Below are positions 1 to 7,026 of a stretch of 64,000 nucleotides of DNA, in pieces. The stretch spans positions 4,419,001 to 4,483,000 of the forward strand of contig NZ_CP021425.1 in the NCBI RefSeq assembly GCF_002162375.1, given 5' to 3'. A program made the translations under genes and the position numbers. The notes under the pieces were generated by a model. The model saw nothing but the letters and a program-made list of their open reading frames with translations. It was not told the DNA's origin and ran no database searches. Every line of letters begins with the position of its first letter. The first letter of the stretch is position 1. Source of the DNA: Oleiphilus messinensis (GTDB lineage Bacteria > Pseudomonadota > Gammaproteobacteria > Pseudomonadales > Oleiphilaceae).

Positions 1-159
1 CGATCAGCGAAGCAATCTTCATTGCCTCGGACAAGACTTGATAATAACAATAAATATAAAATTGAAGCTCTCATCCGCCGATTCTTCCCTACGCACAAAG
101 GATACTCTCGACAACTGCAACGTTATTCAAATATGAGCTCCCTCGAAAATAGCATTAAA
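1..159 (+). pseudogene. Possible 3' remnant of a transposase/integrase-like gene (weak)
   Basis: Frame 1 is open from the first base to the IS insertion point and, if the IS is removed, would stop at once on TAA after the codons for N-S-I-K. The translation contains an Asp-Asn-rich stretch followed by E-A-L-I-R-R-F-F-P. This loosely resembles the region around the catalytic Glu of IS3/IS30-type integrase cores (DN..(x)EAL.R). No start is visible because the window begins inside it. It could equally be a chance frame. The resemblance is by eye only. Confidence 0.22.
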
Positions 160-1837
160 CCTAAATCCTGCAATCTATATGTCTGAATCGATTCGATACG
201 ACTATAGCGACATTTAGTGTCGATGGATCACCATTTTGCACACCATGCAACTGAAACAAGCGTAATTCACTTGATTGGACTGTTTAAATTATAATCATCT
301 CTATCGTCAACCGGAGCAACAGGCCAAAGTCTGCCTGACTCCAAATCTGGAATTTGCTTAGTCGAAGAATTTAAGTATAGGTATTTTGGTCAATGAATAA
401 ACGACAGCTTTAACCAGTCAGCCCACGGAGTTGGGTGAAGATGGTTGCTCGGAACGTTGACCTTAAGCTGATTCCCACCACGCAAGAGTTGTCCAGCAGT
501 ACGTACCAGAAAAGTTCGGATAGTTTGAATTTCCCATCGTTTCAATTCGTCATTATCGCTCAGTAGTGCCATCCAGCGTACCGTGTTATACGCCAGCACA
601 GCGCATTGGAAAATTAATGAGCTGGCCATGAAATCATGGCTCTTGATTTGCGCCAGCCCCATTTGGTTCTTAGCTTCATCCAACCAGGTTTCACAAGTTG
701 CGCGCTTTCCGTATGTCGTGTGTGCTTGCCAAGGAGACAACCGCTCTGTGGTTACGTAGCAGAAGTAGTCGTAAACGGGCTCATTCAGCAAGGCTTGTTG
801 AGGGCCTTTGGTGATGAGAGCAGTTTTACGCCGCACAGCAACAAAGCGACGTGACCGCTCCCATTGACCGCATTGATGGAAAAAGTCACACTGTTCCCAA
901 TCGGTATGACCCGGTACTCGTTGCCAAGCTTGCTTGTCCAACAAAGCGGCAAGGCCTTTGAGTTTCACTTTAATCAGGTAACCATGGCGAGCCTGATCCA
1001 GCCAGTCCATGAGCTCTCCAACAAAGAATCCTGAATCACCTCGGAATAGCAGCCGCATTTTGGGTGGCATCTGCGCAGAAAGTTGCTGCATGAAGCCTAC
1101 AATGCCGTTGCTGGTGTAGGTGCTGCCACTGCGCAACCATGCTTGCAAAATTTCTTTGGTGTGGCTGCAAAAGGCAACCAGTGGATGATAAGAATTAGAG
1201 CCTTTTTTCGTTGGGTTGTAGCCTTTTTCAGCACCTTCCTGTTGACCGTAAACGGTTTTGACAGTCGAGTCCACATCAATCCAGCCTCGATAGAGGGTTC
1301 CGGGCAACCAAGTACCGGACTTCAATGCTCTATGCCAAATTCCCTGACGCAAGGTGTGATTAATCTGTTCGAGCTGGGTGACATGCTTGAGCTTTCCACG
1401 ACGGAAAATACGACCCAATGTACTGTCATCTGGAATCGATAGCCACCCCCCCACTTCACGCAGCACCTGATCTGCCCACACAGAAACCACCTTCCTGAGC
1501 GAAGTGGCACCGGCGATGATGCCGATAATCGTTAGGTAGATTGAGTCGCCCAAGCTGTAACGAGCCGTGTTGCCGCGTTGCAAATCAAGATGCTTCTGGC
1601 AAGCCTCGGTAAAACCGATGTGATCGAGGAAATGCATGGCAGGGATAATGCCAGCTTGACTAGTCAGCTTTTTTCCGGTGTGTTGATAGCGAATTTTTGC
1701 GGCTGGTTTTTTGGCACTTTTATGGGTATTCTTGATCATGAAAAAGGTGACTCTGATGTGCTTGGTTGTTTGATGATAACCAATTGAATCAAATCGCCTT
1801 TTTCTTTTCAAGTACAATGTTGTTTGCAGAATTTAGG
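160..1837 (-). mobile_element. IS1380-family insertion sequence, complete, with 5-bp target duplication
   Basis: The element carries one transposase gene on the minus strand. Its ends are near-perfect 14-bp inverted repeats: CCTAAATCCTGCAA at 160-173, and TTGCAGAATTTAGG at 1824-1837, whose reverse complement is CCTAAATTCTGCAA. It is flanked by the direct repeat TTAAA (155-159 and 1838-1842), a 5-bp target duplication. Ends starting CCTA and a 5-bp duplication match ISEcp1-like members of the IS1380 family. The element is 1678 bp. Both ends and both duplications are intact, so this looks like a simple and fairly recent transposition. It landed in the 3' end of the 98-codon minus-strand gene next door and changed that gene's C-terminus. 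Confidence 0.88.
390..1739 (-). CDS. IS1380-family transposase
   Basis: DDE transposase of 449 residues from the ATG at 1739; the frame stays open up to a TTG at 1817, but the ATG fits the usual length better. Visible catalytic context: the first Asp in W-I-D-V-D-S-T (about residue 150), followed by the family hallmark Y-N-P-T-K-K-G-S-x-S-Y-H-P-L; the second Asp in R-G-D-S-G-F-F; and the Glu in E-x-W-x-D-E-A-K-N-Q near the C-terminus. These are typical of IS1380 (DDE group 1). No frameshift or missing catalytic residue is seen, so it is probably functional. It is the only gene in the element bounded at 160-1837. Confidence 0.92.
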   Translation of the reverse strand: MIKNTHKSAKKPAAKIRYQHTGKKLTSQAGIIPAMHFLDHIGFTEACQKHLDLQRGNTARYSLGDSIYLTIIGIIAGATSLRKVVSVWADQVLREVGGWLSIPDDSTLGRIFRRGKLKHVTQLEQINHTLRQGIWHRALKSGTWLPGTLYRGWIDVDSTVKTVYGQQEGAEKGYNPTKKGSNSYHPLVAFCSHTKEILQAWLRSGSTYTSNGIVGFMQQLSAQMPPKMRLLFRGDSGFFVGELMDWLDQARHGYLIKVKLKGLAALLDKQAWQRVPGHTDWEQCDFFHQCGQWERSRRFVAVRRKTALITKGPQQALLNEPVYDYFCYVTTERLSPWQAHTTYGKRATCETWLDEAKNQMGLAQIKSHDFMASSLIFQCAVLAYNTVRWMALLSDNDELKRWEIQTIRTFLVRTAGQLLRGGNQLKVNVPSNHLHPTPWADWLKLSFIH

Positions 1838-2085
1838 TTAAATAAAAAACGCCCTATATCTACGCCGAACAAATAGATGAACAACAGAAATAACGGGATC
1901 GCTAAAATCACCAAAATCAAGCAACCATGGGGTTCTTTTTTGTCTTCAACACCTTTGGAGTTTTCTGATTTATCCACCTGACGAACACCGAGAAAAGTTA
2001 ATGCGAACGGGTCCCAACCGAAGAGAGGTACGACGCTGATAATACTGTCACCATCAATCTCCGCCTCGCCATGCTCTGCAAACAC
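1789..2085 (-). CDS. Small membrane protein, C-terminus replaced by IS insertion
   Basis: A 98-residue frame starting at GTG 2085. The N-terminal half is soluble and acidic. One strongly hydrophobic segment follows a C-L-I-L-V-I-L-A-I-P stretch (about residues 55-80) and is probably a membrane helix. The gene runs across the right end of the IS1380 element (1837), so its last 14 or so residues are encoded by IS sequence. Joining the flanks at the TTAAA duplication gives a frame that ends ...F-N-A-I-F-E-G-A-H-I then TGA near 127, so only the tail was swapped. Function not recognised. It is the first minus-strand gene downstream of the defence-like pair and could be an accessory member or unrelated. 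Confidence 0.4.
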   Translation of the reverse strand: MFAEHGEAEIDGDSIISVVPLFGWDPFALTFLGVRQVDKSENSKGVEDKKEPHGCLILVILAIPLFLLFIYLFGVDIGRFLFNLNSANNIVLEKKKAI

Positions 2086-2138
2086 TGACTACAACAAAGC
2101 ATCGGGGGGGGTATGCAACATCTGTTTCAGTCCAACTC

Positions 2139-2163
2139 AATTAAGGCATCTCTGACTAATTAA
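2139..2163. repeat. Direct repeat, left copy flanking the ATPase/TOPRIM module
   Basis: The sequence around 2139-2163 (TTAAGGCATCTCTGACTAAT, then TAA) recurs in the same orientation at 4208-4230 with a few changes. The two copies bracket the ATPase/TOPRIM gene pair at 2225-4062. This copy lies just past the stop codon of the TOPRIM-like gene. Confidence 0.5.
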
Positions 2164-2224
2164 AAGTAATTTTTCCCGCAATATCTGAATAGGGGCGAGC
2201 ATGCCCCTGCGGTTTCTGTGCAAA

Positions 2225-2962
2225 CTATCCCGGATTACTATCTGTTGCCGTTAGAATTGTTGGCCCATGGTAATCAACAATAAAAATCGCAAAACCACTT
2301 AAAACCGCAAGCTGATGGCGAGAGAGGTACTTACCGAGTTGTCCTTGGAGAATATCAACCTGGGTGCACTCTAATCTGAGCGAAATTTTTGAGTCAAAGG
2401 CAATATAATTCGCTTTTTGAGTATTCCAAATAAGAATTTCTTGCCATACCTTCCGAGAATACTTTTTTGTTTGAAGAAATTCTTTATCACATCGATCTGC
2501 AGATATACGCTTATAATCTCCACATTCAACAACGTCTATGACAGTATTCAGAAACGCATCTCGCCGGGAGAGATCCCGGATAGCTTCAACCATTGGATAG
2601 CTAACAAATAGCTTTCCATGCTCCGTTTCTTCATCGAATAGCTGAACCATACTCATCAAAGTTGATGGACTATAACGGGTATCATGAGGATCCATATCAA
2701 AGAACAGATAAACTTGTGAAATATCATCTCGAGAATAGTCACCAAGCAATCGTGCATTGCCTGGTACGGTTGTGGACTCCCTCACTAGCTCAACAATATC
2801 AAGATCGTTATCCTGACTGAGCTCTTTATAAAGGTGGTATAAGTTATTGCCATATGACGTTTTAATTATGCTGTTTTCAGAAAAGAAGTACATTTCGATT
2901 GACCTGAATAAATCGGGTTCAGTCTTGACGCCCTCGAATACGCACAAAATAATCTCCTTCAC
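2225..2962 (-). CDS. RloB/AbiLii-like TOPRIM-fold protein (putative defence nuclease)
   Basis: A 245-residue protein with a TOPRIM-like layout. The N-terminal E-G-x-x-T-E-P (about residues 10-16) supplies the acidic residue after strand 1. The later V-Y-L-F-F-D-M-D-P-H-D (about 105-115) supplies the DxD motif. Y-P-M-V-E-A follows near 143, where RloB relatives carry a conserved P-x-x-E. In RloB/AbiLii families this fold is thought to be a nuclease partner of an ABC/SMC-type ATPase in phage defence. The start ATG overlaps the stop of the upstream ATPase gene by 4 bases (ATGA), so the two are translationally coupled and probably form one complex. Assignment to RloB rather than DUF4435 (PARIS AriB) rests on the E-G-x-x-T-E-P signature and is tentative. 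The DNA here is visibly AT-rich compared with most of the window. Confidence 0.68.
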   Translation of the reverse strand: MKEIILCVFEGVKTEPDLFRSIEMYFFSENSIIKTSYGNNLYHLYKELSQDNDLDIVELVRESTTVPGNARLLGDYSRDDISQVYLFFDMDPHDTRYSPSTLMSMVQLFDEETEHGKLFVSYPMVEAIRDLSRRDAFLNTVIDVVECGDYKRISADRCDKEFLQTKKYSRKVWQEILIWNTQKANYIAFDSKISLRLECTQVDILQGQLGKYLSRHQLAVLSGFAIFIVDYHGPTILTATDSNPG

Positions 2963-4062
2963 GCACTCAAGCTCTTGTAGATTTTTTCAAGGTTGTGCGC
3001 TTGGCGAAGCTCTTTATTGGTCATATCATTAAATTGTGTGATGGTTTTGTTTAGCTCAAAATAACAATCCGGCCTAAGAAGATCATTCGTCATAATACTC
3101 GTGTTATGGGTGGTCATCAGGGTTTGACAGTCAACACTTTTCACTTTTTGAACAATCATCTTTGCCAGCCTATGATGGTAGAACGCATCAAATTCATCCA
3201 GGTAGGCAAACTTCAAAGAGCCATCCCTGAGCTTTAACCACCAGTAATAGAATTGTCCCAACGACACTGTTCCCGTTGATGCAACTTGCGAGAATTCAAT
3301 ATTTCGGTTATCAAATTTAAACGCAATACAACGCTCTCCATTCAAGTTAAGTTCCGTCAAACTACAGACTACACCTGCATCATTCAAAAACCGTTCAAAA
3401 TCATCCAACAAACCATTATTTAATATTTTTTCAGACAACCTATTAACGTCAACAATATCCTGCCCGTAAAACTCGTGACCACGCACAGAACGGAAGAAGA
3501 CCATACCGTGGACAAATGTCATCATCTGTTTAAACGCATTGTTGCTTGGGTCATCGTCGAGGACAGCATTGCGATCTAGGTACTTAGCAGCGGAAATCGT
3601 GGAATTTGACAGATCAGATTTCAAGTCTTCTGCGCCACCTAGATTATAAACCGCCCGGCTATCGCGACGACGATCAATCGAAATGGATAACTTGTCATTA
3701 ATATAAAGTTTTTCGTATACCGTTATTTCGTGGCTCTCCTTGCCATATTCATAAGTGACATAGCTATCTCCGAATTTAAATAAATATTTAAATTCTGCCA
3801 ATACATCGCCACTAGAAGCGTTCAAATAATTCGATTGAAGCGATCTTGATCGTTTAGTATCAGTAAGGTGTGAAGTAATATCTACAAGCGCGAGCCCTAA
3901 ATTGGACTTTCCACCGCCATTTACGCCATAAATAATTGCGTGATTGATTACACCATCTTGAAGCGCTTCCGAATTAAACCCATACTGTTTGGATTTGGTG
4001 AGATCAAGACAGAACCATTCCTTGAAATTCCGGAAATTTTTTACCTCAAACTTCAATAACAT
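2959..4062 (-). CDS. RloA/AbiLi-like AAA (ABC/SMC-type) ATPase
   Basis: A 367-residue ATPase. Residues 1-10 (M-L-L-K-F-E-V-K-N-F-R-N-F) are the classic start of RecF/OLD-like ATPases. The Walker A motif G-V-N-G-G-G-K-S-N lies at about 47-55. An ABC-signature-like T-G-T-V-S-L-G-Q is near 265, Walker B A-Y-L-D-E-F-D-A-F-Y near 293, and the H-loop T-T-H-N-T at about 318. The insert between Walker A and B is about 220 residues, as in RloA/AbiLi. A GGAG ribosome site lies about 10 bases before the ATG. It is the first gene of a two-gene unit with the TOPRIM-like protein. The pair is most simply a phage-defence module: the ATPase senses or clamps and the TOPRIM subunit cuts. That function is inferred from family, not shown here. 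Confidence 0.75.
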   Translation of the reverse strand: MLLKFEVKNFRNFKEWFCLDLTKSKQYGFNSEALQDGVINHAIIYGVNGGGKSNLGLALVDITSHLTDTKRSRSLQSNYLNASSGDVLAEFKYLFKFGDSYVTYEYGKESHEITVYEKLYINDKLSISIDRRRDSRAVYNLGGAEDLKSDLSNSTISAAKYLDRNAVLDDDPSNNAFKQMMTFVHGMVFFRSVRGHEFYGQDIVDVNRLSEKILNNGLLDDFERFLNDAGVVCSLTELNLNGERCIAFKFDNRNIEFSQVASTGTVSLGQFYYWWLKLRDGSLKFAYLDEFDAFYHHRLAKMIVQKVKSVDCQTLMTTHNTSIMTNDLLRPDCYFELNKTITQFNDMTNKELRQAHNLEKIYKSLSA

Positions 4063-4207
4063 TGTCTTTTTGCTCCAATCAGGCCAGATAAAAACAGCTT
4101 TACCGTATTTTTTTTACGGCGACCAGTATGAGAGTAATTGATTTTTCAACGATCAACAACAATAGTGGAAATGCCAAACCAATTTGGGCAACCTCGAAAA
4201 TAGCGTT

Positions 4208-4244
4208 AAGGCACCTCTGATTAATTAAGAAACCTCTGATTAAT
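4208..4244. repeat. Direct repeat, right copy plus a partial tandem copy
   Basis: TTAAGGCACCTCTGATTAAT starts at 4208, and the core ACCTCTGATTAAT is repeated at once at 4232-4244. The longer form also occurs at 2139-2163. A second short motif, CCTCGAAAATAGC(G/A)TTAA, lies directly left of this copy (4194-4211) and recurs at 141-158 beside the IS1380 insertion. These may be ends of a small repeat element or recombination scars. 4063-4254 holds no convincing gene. Confidence 0.5.
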
Positions 4245-4254
4245 CTGAGATACC

Positions 4255-4761
4255 TTAGCATTTTGCTGAAAAAGCATCATGATAAGCCACAATACCCCGG
4301 GGTAATTCACCTTGGATCAACAAGGCTTGAAAATATTCTGGTGGCACGTCAGGCAACACTAGTTCTGCTCGGGGCTCGAAGCCGAAACGGTGGTAGTAGC
4401 CTGAATCGCCGAGCAGGACACAGCCTTTGGCTTTTATTTCAGTAAGTTCCTGAATAGCAGCATTCATCAGCTTAGTTCCGATGCCGTAATTTTGGCTATC
4501 AGGTAAAACCGAGATCGGGCCTAGGCCATACCAGCTATCGGCACCGTCAGAAATAGTCACAGGGGAAAGTGCTACATGCCCAACAATTTTGCCTCCATAT
4601 TCAGCAACGAGAGAAATTGAAAGGGCACCTGATTCACGAAGTGCCTTAACAATGAATTGCTCTGTATGATCGGTGTGGGGTGCGTCAAGGAATGCGGCAA
4701 CGGTAACATCATGGATAGCTTGCGCATCACCTGACTGCTCTCTTCGAATAATAATACTCAT
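4255..4761 (-). CDS. GNAT-family N-acetyltransferase (YhbS-like)
   Basis: A 168-residue single-domain GNAT. The acetyl-CoA loop is seen as L-P-D-S-Q-N-Y-G-I-G-T-K-L-M (about 87-100), matching the R/Q-x-x-G-x-G/A signature. The preceding W-Y-G-L-G-P-I-S-V-L-P is the usual strand 4, and D-S-G-Y-Y-H-R-F-G-F-E-P is typical of the YhbS/COG3153 group. Start ATG 4761 has GGAG 8 bases upstream. Substrate unknown. Just upstream lies the decayed fragment 4778-4904, so this gene is at a rearranged boundary between the defence-like module and the dehalogenase region. Confidence 0.85.
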   Translation of the reverse strand: MSIIIRREQSGDAQAIHDVTVAAFLDAPHTDHTEQFIVKALRESGALSISLVAEYGGKIVGHVALSPVTISDGADSWYGLGPISVLPDSQNYGIGTKLMNAAIQELTEIKAKGCVLLGDSGYYHRFGFEPRAELVLPDVPPEYFQALLIQGELPRGIVAYHDAFSAKC

Positions 4762-4777
4762 TTGGATATCTCCGTCT

Positions 4778-4904
4778 TAGCCCAACGCATCCAGCGTTTT
4801 ATTTAAATTATCCATCAAACGTTCTATAAGTTTAGCTTTCATGGGTTCGGCGAGTTGGCAAGATTCCATTTTAGCATCTTGTTTGGCAAGGTTGAGTTGG
4901 TCGA
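4778..4904 (-). pseudogene. 3' fragment of a duplicated coiled-coil gene (paralogue of 8917-9390)
   Basis: These bases match the 3' end of the intact gene at 8917-9390 almost base for base, including the codons for L-D-A-L-G before the stop. Relative to the intact copy it lacks 51 bp (17 codons, in frame). The missing piece lies exactly between two GGCGAGT repeats (8989 and 9040 in the intact copy), which suggests deletion by slippage. Homology stops abruptly at about 4904, at TCGA, so the 5' part of the gene is gone. There is no start codon or upstream partner. It is a remnant of a partial duplication, or of recombination around 4.9-8.9 kb. Confidence 0.8.
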
Positions 4905-4912
4905 GAATTAGC

Positions 4913-4951
4913 AGGGACAGGCATCCCCCACACGACTGGGGGGGACTAAGC
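4913..4951. repeat. REP-like G/C hairpin
   Basis: An inverted repeat, TCCCCCA (4924-4930) with TGGGGG (4937-4942) around a 6-base loop, is followed by GGGACTAAGCCC, which can fold on itself. It sits downstream of the dehalogenase-like lipoprotein gene and beside the gene fragment at 4778-4904. It could be a REP-type element or a transcription stop without a T-run. Only one copy is seen in this window. Confidence 0.3.
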
Positions 4952-4990
4952 CCTTCACTTCCTACTCAATTAACTAAATATCCACCACCT

Positions 4991-6811
4991 TCACTGGGGC
5001 ACCTTCTGATAACTGTTTCCCAAATCATCCTGAAGTACCAACGCAATGCCATCGATGGCAGCGACTTGCAAAGGTTGATTCAAAATCCGGCTACTGAATG
5101 TCCAACCTGCCGGTAAGTTGAGACGATTGCCGAGATTTTTCAGGTCGTCTATTTGCAAATCGGGGTCGGTAATACGGCTGAATGACTGCATGACGTAGAC
5201 ATTTCCATTGCTATCGGTTAGTTCATAAACCCGTCTACCTTGATAGAATACCCAGGTGTTATCCCTTGATACCGCACCGGGCACGTAGGCGGTTTCTTTG
5301 CCTTGGGTGACGCTGAGATTCACACTGGTGAGCAAGCGCATGGTGATATCACCGAATGTTCTATATTCCCCCCCTTCACCGGATACAATAGAGCTTCCAT
5401 TCAGGTTTTCATCGACCACAAAATAACGGGGCCCGTTGGGTATCGCTGACAACGCACCATATTGTGTTGCAATACTACTGAAATCGAGGGTTTCCCACTG
5501 TGCTTGAGGACAAAAATTAACCCCTGGTGTACCCCAAATCTCTGCGATGACCTCAGTGCCCTGCAAATACGGCAGCAAAATCTCACAATAACGGAAATTG
5601 TAATACGGGCCACCCGGTACCAAGGGTTCCTCTGGTGTGGTGGATTGTAAAAATCTTACCAGGTGCAAAGCCAAATCCACGCCCACATCATCCTGGATAA
5701 AGTGCCCGGCGTTAAATCGCCGATGATCATTTCCATCCGATCCCGGCACATGGTCTATCCATTTTTGTTGAGTGGCTTCACTGCCGAGGCCTTCATCATA
5801 GATACCTGCGTTGAACATGAAAGGGTTATGGAAGGCACCGAGGGTTTGCCAGGCCGACAGGTTCTGCAAGCCAATACCCGTTAACATGGAAGGAAAAGTA
5901 CGAATAGCCGCTTTGTAGTCAATATTTGGATAAGGTGCATTATAAGCGTCCACCTCTTCGTCGGTCAGGTGAATGGTTGTCAGATGCTGCACGACCTCTC
6001 CTGCCATTAATTCCGGTACCGCGGCGGCATAGTCTATCCACTGCTGAAAGCCCACGACCCTGTCACTGGATTTGGATGTAAAAAAAGACTGCGCATCTTC
6101 CAACGAGTCATCGATTTCAAAACTCGGGTAAACATAGGGGTTTGCTCCAGGGGGGAGCATTACCAGGTCACCATTTGCAACAACCAGTCTGGCGAAATGC
6201 TGCGACATATCACCGGCCACTCGAAGCCCGATAATACTCCCCCAATCCTGCACAAACAGGTTGATATCGGTTAATTGCAACTTATTGATAAAGGCCTTGG
6301 TCCAGGTCACATGTTGTTCAAACTGATGCACTCCAACGTCAAGGGGTTTATCGGACTTGCCCATGCCGATATGGTCGGGGGCGATGACTCGGTAACCTGC
6401 ATCAACAAGAACCGGAATCATTTTTCGGTATAAATAAGACCAGCTTGGTTGACCATGCAGCATCAGCACAACTTCGCCATCTCTTGGCCCTTCATCCACA
6501 TAATGCATCCTCAGGCCGTCAATCTCAGCGTAGTGGGCGGGAAAATCGTAATCAGGCAAACCCTCGAAGCAGGCATCCGGGGTGACAAGGTACTGCAAAC
6601 CCGCTGCGGTAACCTGAGTTTCGCTCGTGGTTGAAAGGCAAGCCTGACTCGTTGGTCCGACAGTAGATGGCGTTTCAGCCGCGGTATCCTCGGTGTGGTC
6701 TGAGTCGCATGCCACCAATAAACCGCCTAATAAACCAATACCGACGAGATTACACAATCTGTGCTTTTGATTTCCGCGTTTCAATCGCTCAAAAAAATAA
6801 TGCGTTACCAT
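4991..6811 (-). CDS. Lipoprotein with haloalkane-dehalogenase-like alpha/beta-hydrolase domain and extra C-terminal domain
   Basis: 606 residues from ATG 6811, chosen for the AGAGAAGGA site 8 bases upstream; the frame is open 42 codons further without a good site. A lipobox L-L-V-A-C puts the modified Cys at about residue 35, so it is membrane-anchored and exported. The domain at about 90-390 matches haloalkane dehalogenases: oxyanion motif L-H-G-Q-P (His about 119), nucleophile Asp in V-Q-D-W-G-S (about 189), acid Asp in I-Y-D-E-G-L-G (about 339), and base His in N-A-G-H-F-I-Q-D-D (about 370). This layout is closest to the DhlA-like subfamily. Residues about 400-606 are an additional beta-rich domain with G-N-V-Y-V-M-Q-S; it is unusual for these enzymes and I do not recognise its function. 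Substrate is unproven; dehalogenation or epoxide/ester hydrolysis are possible. It is transcribed divergently from the LytS/LytR pair. Confidence 0.8.
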   Translation of the reverse strand: MVTHYFFERLKRGNQKHRLCNLVGIGLLGGLLVACDSDHTEDTAAETPSTVGPTSQACLSTTSETQVTAAGLQYLVTPDACFEGLPDYDFPAHYAEIDGLRMHYVDEGPRDGEVVLMLHGQPSWSYLYRKMIPVLVDAGYRVIAPDHIGMGKSDKPLDVGVHQFEQHVTWTKAFINKLQLTDINLFVQDWGSIIGLRVAGDMSQHFARLVVANGDLVMLPPGANPYVYPSFEIDDSLEDAQSFFTSKSSDRVVGFQQWIDYAAAVPELMAGEVVQHLTTIHLTDEEVDAYNAPYPNIDYKAAIRTFPSMLTGIGLQNLSAWQTLGAFHNPFMFNAGIYDEGLGSEATQQKWIDHVPGSDGNDHRRFNAGHFIQDDVGVDLALHLVRFLQSTTPEEPLVPGGPYYNFRYCEILLPYLQGTEVIAEIWGTPGVNFCPQAQWETLDFSSIATQYGALSAIPNGPRYFVVDENLNGSSIVSGEGGEYRTFGDITMRLLTSVNLSVTQGKETAYVPGAVSRDNTWVFYQGRRVYELTDSNGNVYVMQSFSRITDPDLQIDDLKNLGNRLNLPAGWTFSSRILNQPLQVAAIDGIALVLQDDLGNSYQKVPQ

Positions 6812-6909
6812 TTGTTTTTTCCTTCTCTTTAAACTGACGAGTGTTTTGTCCGGGAGAGAGAGATTGATATCACGGCGAATACACGAGAAGTAGCCAGAGC
6901 TGTTCAGAT

Positions 6910-6956
6910 GGTGCCAATCACCGCACCAATGGTGCATATTGCAGCACCGATGGTGT
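6910..6956. promoter_or_regulatory. Cluster of three GGTG/CACC inverted repeats (putative operator)
   Basis: Between the divergent lipoprotein and kinase genes lie GGTGCCAATCACC (6910-6922), GCACCAATGGTGC (6923-6935, a perfect palindrome around one base) and GCACCGATGGTGT (6944-6956). The last two centres are 21 bp apart, about two helical turns. This arrangement suggests a dimeric regulator binding one face of the helix. It does not look like a classic LytTR direct-repeat site, so the bound protein is unknown. Confidence 0.55.
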
Positions 6957-7026
6957 GTAGGAGACGTATGAATGATTAAAGGATTCTTTTACTATTTGAG
7001 ATCAGAATGATTAGGTGGAACAGACA

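Noticed and set aside
160-4062. ISEcp1-type one-ended mobilisation of the defence-like pair
   Set aside because: Both IS ends and both TTAAA duplications are intact, and the pair lies on the 5' side of the transposase, unlike the cargo side of ISEcp1. A simple insertion explains the data.
4841-5116. 91-codon plus-strand frame through the decayed fragment
   Set aside because: Covers the pseudogene in antisense and the end of the lipoprotein gene; no start site.
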